DNA from: Asticcacaulis solisilvae
Lineage (GTDB): Bacteria; Pseudomonadota; Alphaproteobacteria; Caulobacterales; Caulobacteraceae
Direction: 5' to 3'
Length of the DNA stretch: 64,000 nt
Assembly (NCBI RefSeq): GCF_017875235.1
Contig: NZ_JAGGMI010000005.1
Location: forward strand, 1-64,000
In this document: positions 22,082 through 31,153 of the stretch, piece by piece
Layout of the letters: each line of letters begins with the position of its first letter
Position numbering within the stretch: position 1 is the first letter of the stretch
Made by a program: the position numbers and the translations under genes
The notes under the pieces: model-generated
Databases searched by the model: none
Told to the model about the DNA's origin: nothing
The model's input: the letters and a program-made list of their open reading frames with translations, nothing else

Positions 22082-23022
22082 TTCGCCCGGACTTTCAGCG
22101 TCTTCGCCTGGGCCTTGCTCTCGGCCGTCGCTGCCTTGGCATAGAGCTTGTCGAACTGGGCAAGGGTCGCGCAGGCATCACTGGGGCGGTTGGTATCTGT
22201 AAGCGTTCCGGCCAGGTTGACAGTAGCTTCGGGCGCCCAGGCGGCCTTGGGCCAGCCCTTCAGCGCCGTCGCATAGGCCGCGATGGCGCCCTGGTTGTCC
22301 TGCTTCTTCGCGCGGATTTGGCCCAGGCGGAACCAGGCTTCGGGCAGTTGCGAGGCTTCGGGCCACGTCGTGGTGAAACCTTCGAAGGCGCGCTCTGCGT
22401 CGTCGATCTGACCGGACGTCATCATGTTGTAGGCGCGTTCGAAGTCAGCCTGCGCGTCACCGAGCGTCGGCGGCGGCGGCGGTGGCGGCGCCAGGGCGGC
22501 GTCGATGTCCTTGATATGCGCGTCATTGAGATCAACGCGCTTGGTCAGGGTATCGATACGCGCCGTCAGGGCCGAAATCTGTTCGAGCAACTGGCGGTTC
22601 TGGAATTGCGATTCCTCAAGCTGGCCGGTCAGGCGGGTCAGGCCGCCATTCTGCTCCTCGACCTTGCGCGACAGGATGTCGACGGTCGCCTGCAGGGCCA
22701 CCACCTCGGGGTCCGGCTCGATCAGGATCGGCGGATTGGGCGCCTTGCCTTCCAAGCGGGCGATGGTGCGTTGCAGCTTGCGGACATTGCGGTCGAGCTT
22801 CTGCAGCTTCTTGGCGTCCCAGACCTCATTGTCGGTCGGACGCATGGTGGGGTCGTCCTCATCGTCATCGGTGCTGAACAGCTGCGCGTGCGCCGTTGAC
22901 GGCGACACCAGCGCGGCCGTGCCCGCACCCAATGACAAGACCAGCGCCAGGCCGGTCAAACCCGCGGCGACGTGTGTCCGCCAACCCGCTGCAAACTGTT
23001 TACGGCAACGATACTCTGTCAT
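22069..23022 (-). CDS. cpoB: Tol-Pal accessory protein CpoB (YbgF)
   Basis: Periplasmic protein that coordinates peptidoglycan synthesis with outer-membrane constriction. From ATG 23022 (preceded by GGAAGAGG) the product is 317 aa, with a signal peptide ending near STAHAQ, a coiled-coil trimerisation segment (about 65-185), a Pro-rich break (APPPPPPPTLG) and a C-terminal TPR domain (ADFERAYNMMTSGQIDDAERAFEGF and following). Unusually, a CsgG-like gene separates it from pal. Confidence 0.9.
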   Translation of the reverse strand: MTEYRCRKQFAAGWRTHVAAGLTGLALVLSLGAGTAALVSPSTAHAQLFSTDDDEDDPTMRPTDNEVWDAKKLQKLDRNVRKLQRTIARLEGKAPNPPILIEPDPEVVALQATVDILSRKVEEQNGGLTRLTGQLEESQFQNRQLLEQISALTARIDTLTKRVDLNDAHIKDIDAALAPPPPPPPTLGDAQADFERAYNMMTSGQIDDAERAFEGFTTTWPEASQLPEAWFRLGQIRAKKQDNQGAIAAYATALKGWPKAAWAPEATVNLAGTLTDTNRPSDACATLAQFDKLYAKAATAESKAQAKTLKVRAKCKA

Positions 23023-23102
23023 GGAACCTCTTCCCCGCCCGTAACACGAGAAAAGCGCCGACCGGAGCCGGCGCAATACAGTGCTTAGCTAAACACCATA
23101 GT

Positions 23103-23139
23103 CGGGCTGAATTAAGACGTAAACGCCTAATTCAACCCG
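23103..23139. terminator. 12-bp hairpin between the CsgG-like gene and cpoB
   Basis: CGGGCTGAATTA (23103-23114) pairs with TAATTCAACCCG (23128-23139) with one wobble. A T run follows on the plus strand only, so as a terminator for the minus-strand genes it is imperfect. It lies 14 bp after the CsgG-like stop codon on the minus strand. Confidence 0.45.
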
Positions 23140-23152
23140 ATTTTCGGAAGTC

Positions 23153-24106
23153 TTACTGCGCGGCCGACAGTGTGTCGTTCTTGACCCAGCCGATATTGTC
23201 GTTGTCGTCGGCGACCTGCCACCAGATGCCGTTCTTTTCGCCTGTCGGATAAAGGGTCAGGCCAACCGGCAGGGCGCGCACGACGGCGCCCTTGGGGTCG
23301 GGCGTCTTGCGCAGGGTCGTCGCCGTCTGGACGGTGAAGCTGCGCGACGGCGCCGCCGCCTTGCCGCCGATTTCGATACCGCCCAGGCTATTGACCATCT
23401 CGCCATAGGCAACGATGAAGGCCTGGGTGACGATGCGGCCGACCTCGGTGTCCTCATAACCGCCGCCGACCGCGCCGGCAAAGCCCAGGCCGCCGCCGGC
23501 ACCCCAGCTCAAGTCGTTCTTGGCCGCGTGGCCTTCGAAGGCATTCGATTCCGAGGTGCGGACGTCTGTCAGCGACAGGACGACGTCGGCTTCAAGCTTC
23601 TTGGTGCGGAAGCCGCCGATCACCGCCCCGGCCTTGCCACCGACGAGGCCGCCGATCAGGCCCGCGGCGCCACCGCCGCCGGTGTTGGAATCGGCGCTGC
23701 CGACTTCGGCGACCAGCACGAAGTCCGCCGCCTTGATCTGCCCCTTGCCGACGTTCGAGCCGCGCTGCAGGCCGAGATTCTGGTTCAGCTCGCGCTCCCT
23801 GGCCGCCGCGTTCATGCCCGCGCCGCGGTCGACCAGGCTGAAGCAGCCTGACTTCTGCACGATAACCTTCAGCAGCTTTTGCGGCGGAGCCAGGCTGTTC
23901 TGCGTCCAGCCGCTATTGTCATCGCCATCGACGATCGAAATGGTGCCGAGCTTTTGCGAGCATTTCGGGATTTCGGACAGCATCTTGTCCTGGGTCTGCT
24001 GGACCTTGGAGGCCTTGGCCTGGGCGAATACGGCCGGCGCGGCCATCAGCGCCGAGACGGCGACGCCCGCCGCCAGCACGCGCGAAAACAGTTTAAGAGT
24101 GGTCAT
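23153..24106 (-). CDS. CsgG/HfaB-like secreted protein with C-terminal SH3-type domain
   Basis: 317 aa with a Sec signal peptide (cleavage near VFAQA). The middle (about 50-230) resembles the CsgG/curli-assembly family: GTISIVDGDD, FSLVDRGAGMNAAARERELN and the Gly-rich GGGGAAGLIGGLVGGKAGAVIGG, then VVLSLTDVRTSESNAFEGHAAK. No lipobox Cys is present, unlike CsgG and HfaB. The last 65 residues look like a bacterial SH3 domain (TATTLRKTPDPKGAVVRALPVGLTLYPTGEKNGIWWQVADDN), which often binds peptidoglycan. Its position between pal and cpoB suggests an envelope role; the exact function is unknown. Confidence 0.7.
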   Translation of the reverse strand: MTTLKLFSRVLAAGVAVSALMAAPAVFAQAKASKVQQTQDKMLSEIPKCSQKLGTISIVDGDDNSGWTQNSLAPPQKLLKVIVQKSGCFSLVDRGAGMNAAARERELNQNLGLQRGSNVGKGQIKAADFVLVAEVGSADSNTGGGGAAGLIGGLVGGKAGAVIGGFRTKKLEADVVLSLTDVRTSESNAFEGHAAKNDLSWGAGGGLGFAGAVGGGYEDTEVGRIVTQAFIVAYGEMVNSLGGIEIGGKAAAPSRSFTVQTATTLRKTPDPKGAVVRALPVGLTLYPTGEKNGIWWQVADDNDNIGWVKNDTLSAAQ

Positions 24107-24241
24107 GCGGTATCTCCCCGATGAAATAGGCTGAGACGCGCAAAGACAGCGGTTGCCCCCCGCTTATTGACATGTCTCGACAAAAAACGCTGGGTTACTG
24201 AAAGTTTGGTCGGGCGCGCCGATACGGACTGCGCAAACGAA

Positions 24242-24276
24242 ATCAGGCCTCGCACGTTAACCGTGGGAGGCCTGAT
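24242..24276 (-). terminator. Hairpin downstream of pal
   Basis: ATCAGGCCTC (24242-24251) and GAGGCCTGAT (24267-24276) form a perfect 10-bp stem about 25 bp after the pal stop codon on the minus strand. The following bases (TTCGTTTGCG) are only moderately T-rich. It may separate pal from the CsgG-like gene. Confidence 0.55.
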
Positions 24277-24302
24277 CCGCAACCGGAAAAACGGTTTAAA
24301 GC

Positions 24303-24854
24303 TTAGCGCGCGCCCGAGGTCAGCGAGGTATGCGCGTTACGGTTCTGCGCCCAGGCATCCTCATCCGAACCAGGGTTCAGCGGGTTTTCCTTGCCGTACG
24401 AAATCGTCGAGATGCGGGCCGGAGCCACGCCCTTGGAGATCAGGAACTCCGACACCGATTCGGCGCGGCGGGCGCCCAGGGCGAAGTTGTATTCACGCGT
24501 GCCGCGTTCGTCGGCGCTGCCTTCGATGCGGATCTTGACGCCCGGATAGCGGTTCAGCCACGCGGCCTGCGCGGCCAGCACGCCCTGCGCATCGGCGCGC
24601 AACGACGACTGGTCGGTATCGAAATAGACGCGGTCGCCGACATTGACGACGAAGTCCTGCTGCGAGCCCGGCAGGATACCGGTCTGGACAGGCTGGGTCG
24701 GAGCCGGTTGCGGCTGCGGCGCCGGAGCCGTCGCGACCGGCGGCGGGGTCGGCGTGGGCTCGACGGGCTTCGGCTTGTCCGAGCAGGCAGCAACGGATGT
24801 CAGCACAAAGGCCACAAGGGCTGTTTTCACAACGGTTTTGGTCTTGATCGACAT
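24303..24854 (-). CDS. pal: Peptidoglycan-associated lipoprotein Pal
   Basis: Outer-membrane lipoprotein that links to peptidoglycan and to TolB. It has a signal peptide with lipobox VAAC (Cys24), a Pro/Thr/Gln-rich linker (residues 28-60) and an OmpA-like domain (RVYFDTDQSSLRADAQGVL ... IRIEGSADERGTREYNFALGARRAESV) holding the diaminopimelate-binding Asp/Arg pair. Length 183 aa is typical. It is the fifth gene of the tol-pal operon. Confidence 0.95.
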   Translation of the reverse strand: MSIKTKTVVKTALVAFVLTSVAACSDKPKPVEPTPTPPPVATAPAPQPQPAPTQPVQTGILPGSQQDFVVNVGDRVYFDTDQSSLRADAQGVLAAQAAWLNRYPGVKIRIEGSADERGTREYNFALGARRAESVSEFLISKGVAPARISTISYGKENPLNPGSDEDAWAQNRNAHTSLTSGAR

Positions 24855-25029
24855 AAATCCACCTCTCTCACCAGGTCGAACCTTTATGCGGTTCTATTGC
24901 ATAATTTTTGTGACTTTAACGTTCACAAAAAGCGTTAATGTTTACCTTCATATGCCCTGCCGGTTTTGTCAAACACAAGTGTTAATTTCAACTATCCGGG
25001 CAAACGCTTCATAAAAACGCGAGATTTTC

Positions 25030-26376
25030 CTACTTCAGACGCGGCGACCACGCCGGGTCCGAGGCGCCGCCGTGATAGGGCACCGGCCGCTCGATCCGGC
25101 CCGACGCCTCGACCGTCCACAGGGACGGCGTACCGCCCGGCGGCTCGCGGAAGAACATGATGTAGCGGCCGTTCGGCGCCCAGGTCGGGCCCTCTTCCAG
25201 GTAGGACGAGGTCAAAAGCTTTTCGCCGCCGCCATTGGGGTTCATGACGCCGATGGAGAAGCGGCCGCCCGACTGCTTGGTAAAGGCGATCATATCGCCC
25301 TTGGGACTGAAGACCGGCGTCGAATAGGCGCCGCCGCCAAAGGTCAGGCGGCGCACATTCGAACCATCGGCGTTCATGACGTAAATCTGCGGCGAGCCGC
25401 CCCGGTCCGAGGTAAAGGCGATGCGGCTGCCGTCGGGCGAGAAGGACGGCGACGTATCGATCGAGCCATCGCGCGTCAGGCGCGTCGTCTGACGCGAGCC
25501 GAGGTCCATCGTATAGATGTCGGAATTGCCGCCCTGCGTAACGGTAAAGGCCAGCTTGGAACCATCGGGCGAGAAGCGCGGCGCGAACACCATGCCGCGG
25601 AAGTCGCCGACCGTTTCCTGGCGGCCGGTTTCGATATTGAAGATGTAGATGCGCGCGCGGTCGGCGCTCAGCGACATGTAGACGACTTCCTGGCTGTCGG
25701 CCGAGAAGCGCGGCGTCATCACCTTGGTCGAGCCGTCGGTCAGATAGGAGGGGTTGGCCGCGTCCTGGTCCATGATGGCCAGGCGCTTGACCCGGTTGCC
25801 GCGCTTGCCGCTTTCGGCGACGAAGACGACGCGCGTATCGAAATAACCTTCTTCTCCGGTCAGGCGCTCATAGATGGCGTCGGCGATCTTGTGCGCCACA
25901 CGCCGCCAGTTTTCCGGCGTCGCCGTCATCGACTGGCCCAGCAACTGGTTGGTCCCAAAGACATCCCACAGGCGGAAATCAACGGTCAGGCGGCCATCGG
26001 CGTCAGTGAAGGCACGGCCGTTGGACAGGTACTGGGCATTGATGGTCCGCCAGTTATCGAAATTCGGCTGGACGTTGACGTCGGCTTCGTGCGCGATAAA
26101 GGCGTTGGGATCGATCGGCTTGAAGAAGCCCGAACGTTCCAGGTCGGCCGAAATCACCTTGGATATCTGCGCGCCGATATTGTTGCCGGAGGCATCGGCG
26201 CCGGAATTGATATCGATGGCGATCGGCAGGGGCTGGATATTGCCCTGGTCCACGGTGCCGCGCAGAGCGGTTTGCGCAAGAGCCTCAGGCGCCATGGCCA
26301 GACCCGCCAATCCCATGCCCGACACCAGCAAACCGCGCTTGGTCAGGTCAAATGGTCCGTTGGCTGTCTTACGCAT
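25030..26376 (-). CDS. tolB: Periplasmic Tol system protein TolB
   Basis: 448 aa. The N-terminal alpha/beta domain ([16 protein letters not shown]) is followed by a six-bladed WD40-like propeller with repeated [34 protein letters not shown] and [10 protein letters not shown] blades. The export signal has a KRGLLVSG segment like a weak Tat signal with a long basic N-region. TolB shuttles between Pal and TolA. It lies between tolA and pal in the usual operon order. Confidence 0.95.
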   Translation of the reverse strand: MRKTANGPFDLTKRGLLVSGMGLAGLAMAPEALAQTALRGTVDQGNIQPLPIAIDINSGADASGNNIGAQISKVISADLERSGFFKPIDPNAFIAHEADVNVQPNFDNWRTINAQYLSNGRAFTDADGRLTVDFRLWDVFGTNQLLGQSMTATPENWRRVAHKIADAIYERLTGEEGYFDTRVVFVAESGKRGNRVKRLAIMDQDAANPSYLTDGSTKVMTPRFSADSQEVVYMSLSADRARIYIFNIETGRQETVGDFRGMVFAPRFSPDGSKLAFTVTQGGNSDIYTMDLGSRQTTRLTRDGSIDTSPSFSPDGSRIAFTSDRGGSPQIYVMNADGSNVRRLTFGGGAYSTPVFSPKGDMIAFTKQSGGRFSIGVMNPNGGGEKLLTSSYLEEGPTWAPNGRYIMFFREPPGGTPSLWTVEASGRIERPVPYHGGASDPAWSPRLK

Positions 26377-26488
26377 GAGAGCTCCTTTTTTTATTCTGGC
26401 GTTCTATCGATCGTACGTAACGGATTCCGTCTTAATCCGCATTGAGTGCATTTTTATGGCGAGTTCTGCAATTTTGCACAGATGCGGT

Positions 26489-27319
26489 TTAACCGCCGCA
26501 GACCTTTCTTCCGTCGAAGACGATTTCCAGAGGCTGATTGTACAGCTCCTTGGGTAGATCGTCGTAAAGCTCGCCGCGCTTGACCGCGCTCATGGCGCGC
26601 GAAGCGGCCGCCTGCCAGATTGGATCGTTGCGACGATTGGCCCATTCCGGCCCCTTGATCACCCGGCCGTTGGGCGAGATGGTGAAGTGGATTTCCGGGC
26701 TGACCAGCTTCGCGCCCGGCACATCGCAGTTCGGGTTCCACAAGTTCGACAGCTTGTTGATCAGCGCCGTTAAGGCGGCCTGCGTGCCGGCGTCGGCCGG
26801 CGCGGTGCCCTGGTTCGAACGGCCGTCGGTGCGGCGGGTATTGGCCTGGGCGGGCTTTTTGCTGGTCGACCGCGAAGGCGCCGCGGCCAGTCGTGACAAC
26901 AGATCGTCAGCCGCCGAGGTCTTGGGCTTGGTCTGCTTGGGCGGTTCCGGCTTCTTTACACCCTTGGGATCAGGCTTCGGCTTTTCGACCGGCTTGGGCT
27001 CAGGCTTCTTTTCCGGTTTGGGCTCCGGCTTGGGCGCCGCCGGCTTCTGCGGCGTCGGCACAGGCAGTTTCGGCGCGGGTTCCGGCTTGGGTTCGACTAC
27101 AGGCTCAGGCGGCGCGGGTTCCGGCTCGGGCGTCTTGACCGCCTGTTCGTCGACCGGCGCCTCGGCCTGCTCGCGCATCGGCACTTGAGAGACAAGCTCG
27201 ATCGGCACGCTGGCGATCGTCAGCGGCGGGGGCGCGGTCTTCCAGCTCACATAGGCAAGCGCAAATATGCCGGCGTGCAGCGCAAGAGACAAAACAAGGG
27301 CGGTGTTGAACCGTTTCAT
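26489..27319 (-). CDS. tolA: Tol system energy-coupling protein TolA
   Basis: 276 aa: a short cytoplasmic start, one transmembrane helix (about 8-24), a long Pro/Lys/Glu-rich periplasmic linker (KPEPKPEKKPEPKP-type), and a C-terminal TolA/TonB-like domain (LWNPNCDVPGAKLVSPEIHFTISPNG). The linker is proline-rich instead of the Ala-rich helix of E. coli TolA, as is common in alphaproteobacteria. It starts 4 bp from tolR and uses TolQR proton-motive energy to act on TolB/Pal. Confidence 0.9.
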   Translation of the reverse strand: MKRFNTALVLSLALHAGIFALAYVSWKTAPPPLTIASVPIELVSQVPMREQAEAPVDEQAVKTPEPEPAPPEPVVEPKPEPAPKLPVPTPQKPAAPKPEPKPEKKPEPKPVEKPKPDPKGVKKPEPPKQTKPKTSAADDLLSRLAAAPSRSTSKKPAQANTRRTDGRSNQGTAPADAGTQAALTALINKLSNLWNPNCDVPGAKLVSPEIHFTISPNGRVIKGPEWANRRNDPIWQAAASRAMSAVKRGELYDDLPKELYNQPLEIVFDGRKVCGG

Positions 27320-27322
27320 GTC

Positions 27323-27811
27323 TTACCGGGTTGCCGCTGCCGCGCTCGAGGAGGCCGCCGATTGGCCACCCATCGTTTCCGTCAGGAGGTTGATCTTCAC
27401 AAAGCCCGACTTCGACAGCCGGCCCATGACCTGGGCGACCGTCTCCCAGGTCGCGGCACCCGCGCCCCGGACATAGATCGGCTTAGAGGTGTCACCGCCG
27501 GTGATGGCCAGAAGACGCGGCGCCAGCTCGTCATAACTGGCCTCATCGTCCATGACGTAGATCTTGCCTTGCGCGTCCACCGACACGGTGACCGGATCGC
27601 CTTCGTCCTTGAGCGCGGCGGCCTCGGTCTTGGGCAGGTCGATCTTGATGCCCGACGTCAGGAGCGGCGCCGAGATCATGAAGATAATCAAAAGCACCAG
27701 CATGACGTCAACCATCGGCGTGACGTTGATTTCGGCCAGAGCCGCGCGCTTGCCGCGCCGGCTGGAGCGGCGGCGTCCGCCGCCTCCGGATGTTGCGCCA
27801 CCAAGGGCCAT
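27323..27811 (-). CDS. tolR: Biopolymer transport protein TolR
   Basis: 162 aa ExbD/TolR family. One transmembrane helix (about 33-53) starts with the proton-channel Asp in INVTPMVDVMLVLLIIFMISAP. A basic Arg-rich N-terminus precedes it, and a periplasmic dimerisation domain (IYVMDDEASYDELAPRLLAI) follows. It lies 12 bp downstream of tolQ and 3 bp upstream of tolA. Confidence 0.95.
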   Translation of the reverse strand: MALGGATSGGGGRRRSSRRGKRAALAEINVTPMVDVMLVLLIIFMISAPLLTSGIKIDLPKTEAAALKDEGDPVTVSVDAQGKIYVMDDEASYDELAPRLLAITGGDTSKPIYVRGAGAATWETVAQVMGRLSKSGFVKINLLTETMGGQSAASSSAAAATR

Positions 27812-27823
27812 GGCAGCCTCCCC

Positions 27824-28525
<702 letters not shown>

Positions 28526-28623
28526 GAAGCGGTCCCCGATGTGGTTAATCCCTGAATAGGGCCACATTGCACCAGTTTTGACGACATTTCTATGGCGCAG
28601 GTGCGTTTTGTGCCCGGTTTTCA

Positions 28624-28670
28624 AGCGATATGCCGAAAAGTGTCAGCGGTTTTCGGCTCAATATCGCGCT
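28624..28670. repeat. Family A palindromic repeat, copy 2
   Basis: AGCGATATGCCGAAAAGTGT followed by CAGCGGTTTTCGGC and ATATCGCGCT. It is palindromic: GCGATAT pairs with ATATCGC and GCCGAAAA with TTTTCGGC. Its right end overlaps the ybgC stop codon. Confidence 0.8.
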
Positions 28671-29139
28671 AAGGCAAGTCTAACGGCGTTTTGGCAACAG
28701 TCTCTTCGATGACGGCGGACAGAGCCTTTGGCAGGCGGCGCGGCCTGTTTTTAAAGTCGATGCAGACGGCTGTGAAGTGCGCCTCGCACAAGAGGACGCC
28801 GTCACGTTCGATGCGCTGGTGCAGGAAGAACTGCGCCCCCTTCATGCCGGTAGGCCGTGACCGGACAAGCAGGATGTCGTCGATCTTCGCCGGCGCGCGA
28901 TAGCGGATATCGATGTGCGCAACGGCAAAGGCCAGCGGTTCCGGCAGGGCCGCCAGTTCGGTATGGTGAATGCCGATCAGGCGCAGATAGTCCGAACGCC
29001 CGCGCTCGAAGAACTTCATATAGTTGGCGTAGTAGACGACACCGGAAAAGTCCGTGTCTTCGTAATAGACGCGCACCAGCAGGTGGTGTTCGCCATCGAC
29101 GATCTGGCCGGACAGGGACTGGGAAGGTATTTGGGTCAT
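28669..29139 (-). CDS. ybgC: Acyl-CoA thioesterase YbgC
   Basis: Hot-dog-fold thioesterase of the tol-pal cluster, 156 aa. The YbgC signature is clear: VYYEDTDFSGVVYYANYMKFFERGRSDYLR, with catalytic Asp in EDTDFSG. FKNRPRRLP near the C-terminus is usual for the family. It starts the tol-pal run. The gap to tolQ contains a family A palindrome. Confidence 0.93.
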   Translation of the reverse strand: MTQIPSQSLSGQIVDGEHHLLVRVYYEDTDFSGVVYYANYMKFFERGRSDYLRLIGIHHTELAALPEPLAFAVAHIDIRYRAPAKIDDILLVRSRPTGMKGAQFFLHQRIERDGVLLCEAHFTAVCIDFKNRPRRLPKALSAVIEETVAKTPLDLP

Positions 29140-29221
29140 ACCGGCTTTTACGGCGCTTGGGCCAGGAAAATCAAGAAAGGCCGGCGTCCGGATGGCAAGC
29201 GTAAACGCTCAGTCCACATAC

Positions 29222-29401
29222 CAAGGCCCCCGCCCACCGCCTTCGGCGGTCCCCCTCCCCATGAATGGGAAGGGCGAAAAGTAAACAGCCTCCGCTGGTT
29301 ACTTTTGCAGCTTCAGGCATCGGCAGATATCACGGTCGTAAATCCTTCGCCCTTCCCATTCATGGGGAGGACCATCTGCGGAGCAGATGGTGGGCGGGGC
29401 C
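29222..29401. repeat. Pair of inverted family B palindromic repeats
   Basis: The left unit (29222-29282) reads GGCCCCCGCCCACCGCC, GGCGGTCCCCCTCCCCATG and AATGGGAAGGGCGAAAAGTA. The right unit (29346-29401) is the inverse: TCGCCCTTCCCATTCATGGG, GAGGACCATCTGC and GCAGATGGTGGGCGGGGCC. About 60 bp lie between. It fills the gap between ybgC and the carboxylesterase gene. Confidence 0.8.
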
Positions 29402-29407
29402 TCTTAC

Positions 29408-31117
29408 CTAAGGCGTATCGCGATACCGGCAAACCTCATAGCGCATGCCTTTGCGCGCCACGGGGCCCTTATGCTCATACTGAAGGTAATAGCCGTCCGT
29501 GCCGTAGAAGGGCCAGAAGGGCAGTCCCTCCCCGTTCGGATCGCCGGTCTTGGCAAACCGCGCCCAATGCTCAAGCAGCGGCGGCCACTGACGCGCCGAC
29601 TTTCCCTCCGGCCGGTGGTTGAACACAAAGGCCAGTTCCGAACCGTGATGGGCAGTCCCCCCGGACGCATCGACATCGAGTTGATAGAGCCAGGTGCCCT
29701 GGCCCGAGGCGTTGACCTGCCACGCCGTCCAGTCCGACGGACAACGCATCATCAGGTCGGTCGACAACTGCATGGCCGTGTCGCCCAGTACCGGATCGGG
29801 CTTGGCGCGCAGCTTGGTGTCGATGCCGTAAAAACTCAAAGCCTTCATGCGGTTCGGACCAAAGGCCTCATGGACCGTCGGATAGACGGCCGCGTCGCCG
29901 CCGTGCAGGCCCAGCTCCTGCGCCGAGGTACCGATGATCAGCGGCACCTTGGCTTGGTTGTGCGCGCGGAAAACCTCATAGGGCGACTTTGGCAGGACAT
30001 GTCCGTCGACGACCGCCTGGAGCCATATGAAGCTGGCATCATCGACCGGCGGCCTGAGCTTGTCGGCCGCTTCCTGGAGCTGGATCCCGGGCGCTCGGCG
30101 CAGGTCCTCCAGCGCTTCGGCGCCGGCGGGTGCGCGCTCGCCGGCGCGCGGACTATATAGCCGCACCAGTTCGACACCCATGGCTTCGTTTTCGGCTAAG
30201 GTGCGCGGCGGCAAACCGAACTGCGGCGGTCCGCTCTGGATGATCGCCTTGTCGAACAGGCCTTCCGCCAGGGGCGAGGCCATCAGAAGCCCGACATCCT
30301 GCGCGCCGGCGCTGTGGCCAAACAGGGTGACATTGTCCGGGTCGCCCCCGAAGACGGCGATATTGTCGCGCACCCATTCCAGGGCGGCGATCTGGTCCAT
30401 CAGGGCATAGTTCCCCGAAGCGCCCTCGCCCTCGGCCGTCAGGGCCGGGTGCGACAGGAAGCCGAACACGCCCAGCCGGTACTGGATCGACACCAGGACG
30501 ACACCTTCGTCGACCAGGCCCGACATGACGGTCCCGGCCCCATTGCCGGCGCGGTTGGCGCCGCCATGGACAAAGACCATGACCGGCAGCGGCGCGTCGG
30601 GATGGATTTCCGGCGTGCGGATCTCGAGATAGAGGCAGTCCTCGGAACTGGTCTTCGCCATGTCGGCGTTCCAGCCATAGGGGACCTGGAGGCAAGCCGG
30701 CGCGCCTCGGGTCTCGAAGCGGACGCCGTTCCAGCTGAGCGGCGGCTGCGGCGGGGTCCAGCGCAGGTTGCCGACCGGCGGACGGGCAAAGGGCACGGCC
30801 TTGAAGACGACCGAGCCGTCATCCAGACGGTCGCCGCCGATAAGCCCGCCGGTCACCGGAAGTTCGACATCCGCTCTGGGGCCATGGACGACGGGCGGCG
30901 AGGCAATAGTGCCTTGCGGTTCGGCTTGGGTTTCTTCTCGCGTCTCGGGCGGATAGTCCTCGGCGCGCCAGCTCTTGACCGGGACCTTTTTCACGGCCGC
31001 CGCATTGCCCTTGAAGCTGCCGCGCCAGCGCTTGGACTGCGCATCGGCGCTCCCAACGACAAGGCACAGGGCGCCCGTCAGCAGAACAAGCTTCGATAAT
31101 TTGGCCTTAGGGGTCAT
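29408..31117 (-). CDS. Exported type-B carboxylesterase
   Basis: Alpha/beta-hydrolase of the cholinesterase-like family, about 569 aa, with a Sec signal peptide (LVLLTGALCLVVGSADAQ). The nucleophile elbow is FGHSAGAQD (Ser269 from this start), the oxyanion region VFVHGGANRAGNG, an acid candidate in ETR/EAM segments, and the late His in AHHGSELAFVFNH. About 60 extra residues lie between the signal and the catalytic domain (Lys/Arg and Pro/Glu-rich). The first ATG is 31135; ATG 31117 gives a cleaner signal peptide. Substrate unknown; the neighbourhood suggests feruloyl- or acetyl-type esters on plant polymers, which is an inference. Confidence 0.85.
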   Translation of the reverse strand: MTPKAKLSKLVLLTGALCLVVGSADAQSKRWRGSFKGNAAAVKKVPVKSWRAEDYPPETREETQAEPQGTIASPPVVHGPRADVELPVTGGLIGGDRLDDGSVVFKAVPFARPPVGNLRWTPPQPPLSWNGVRFETRGAPACLQVPYGWNADMAKTSSEDCLYLEIRTPEIHPDAPLPVMVFVHGGANRAGNGAGTVMSGLVDEGVVLVSIQYRLGVFGFLSHPALTAEGEGASGNYALMDQIAALEWVRDNIAVFGGDPDNVTLFGHSAGAQDVGLLMASPLAEGLFDKAIIQSGPPQFGLPPRTLAENEAMGVELVRLYSPRAGERAPAGAEALEDLRRAPGIQLQEAADKLRPPVDDASFIWLQAVVDGHVLPKSPYEVFRAHNQAKVPLIIGTSAQELGLHGGDAAVYPTVHEAFGPNRMKALSFYGIDTKLRAKPDPVLGDTAMQLSTDLMMRCPSDWTAWQVNASGQGTWLYQLDVDASGGTAHHGSELAFVFNHRPEGKSARQWPPLLEHWARFAKTGDPNGEGLPFWPFYGTDGYYLQYEHKGPVARKGMRYEVCRYRDTP

Positions 31118-31153
31118 AGCCGGCTCCGGAGTCAATACGCCGACATTATAGGG

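Noticed and set aside
26800-26830. GGTTCGAAC string as a possible tRNA T-loop
   Set aside because: It lies inside tolA coding sequence and no acceptor or anticodon stems can be formed around it. No tRNA was found in the window.
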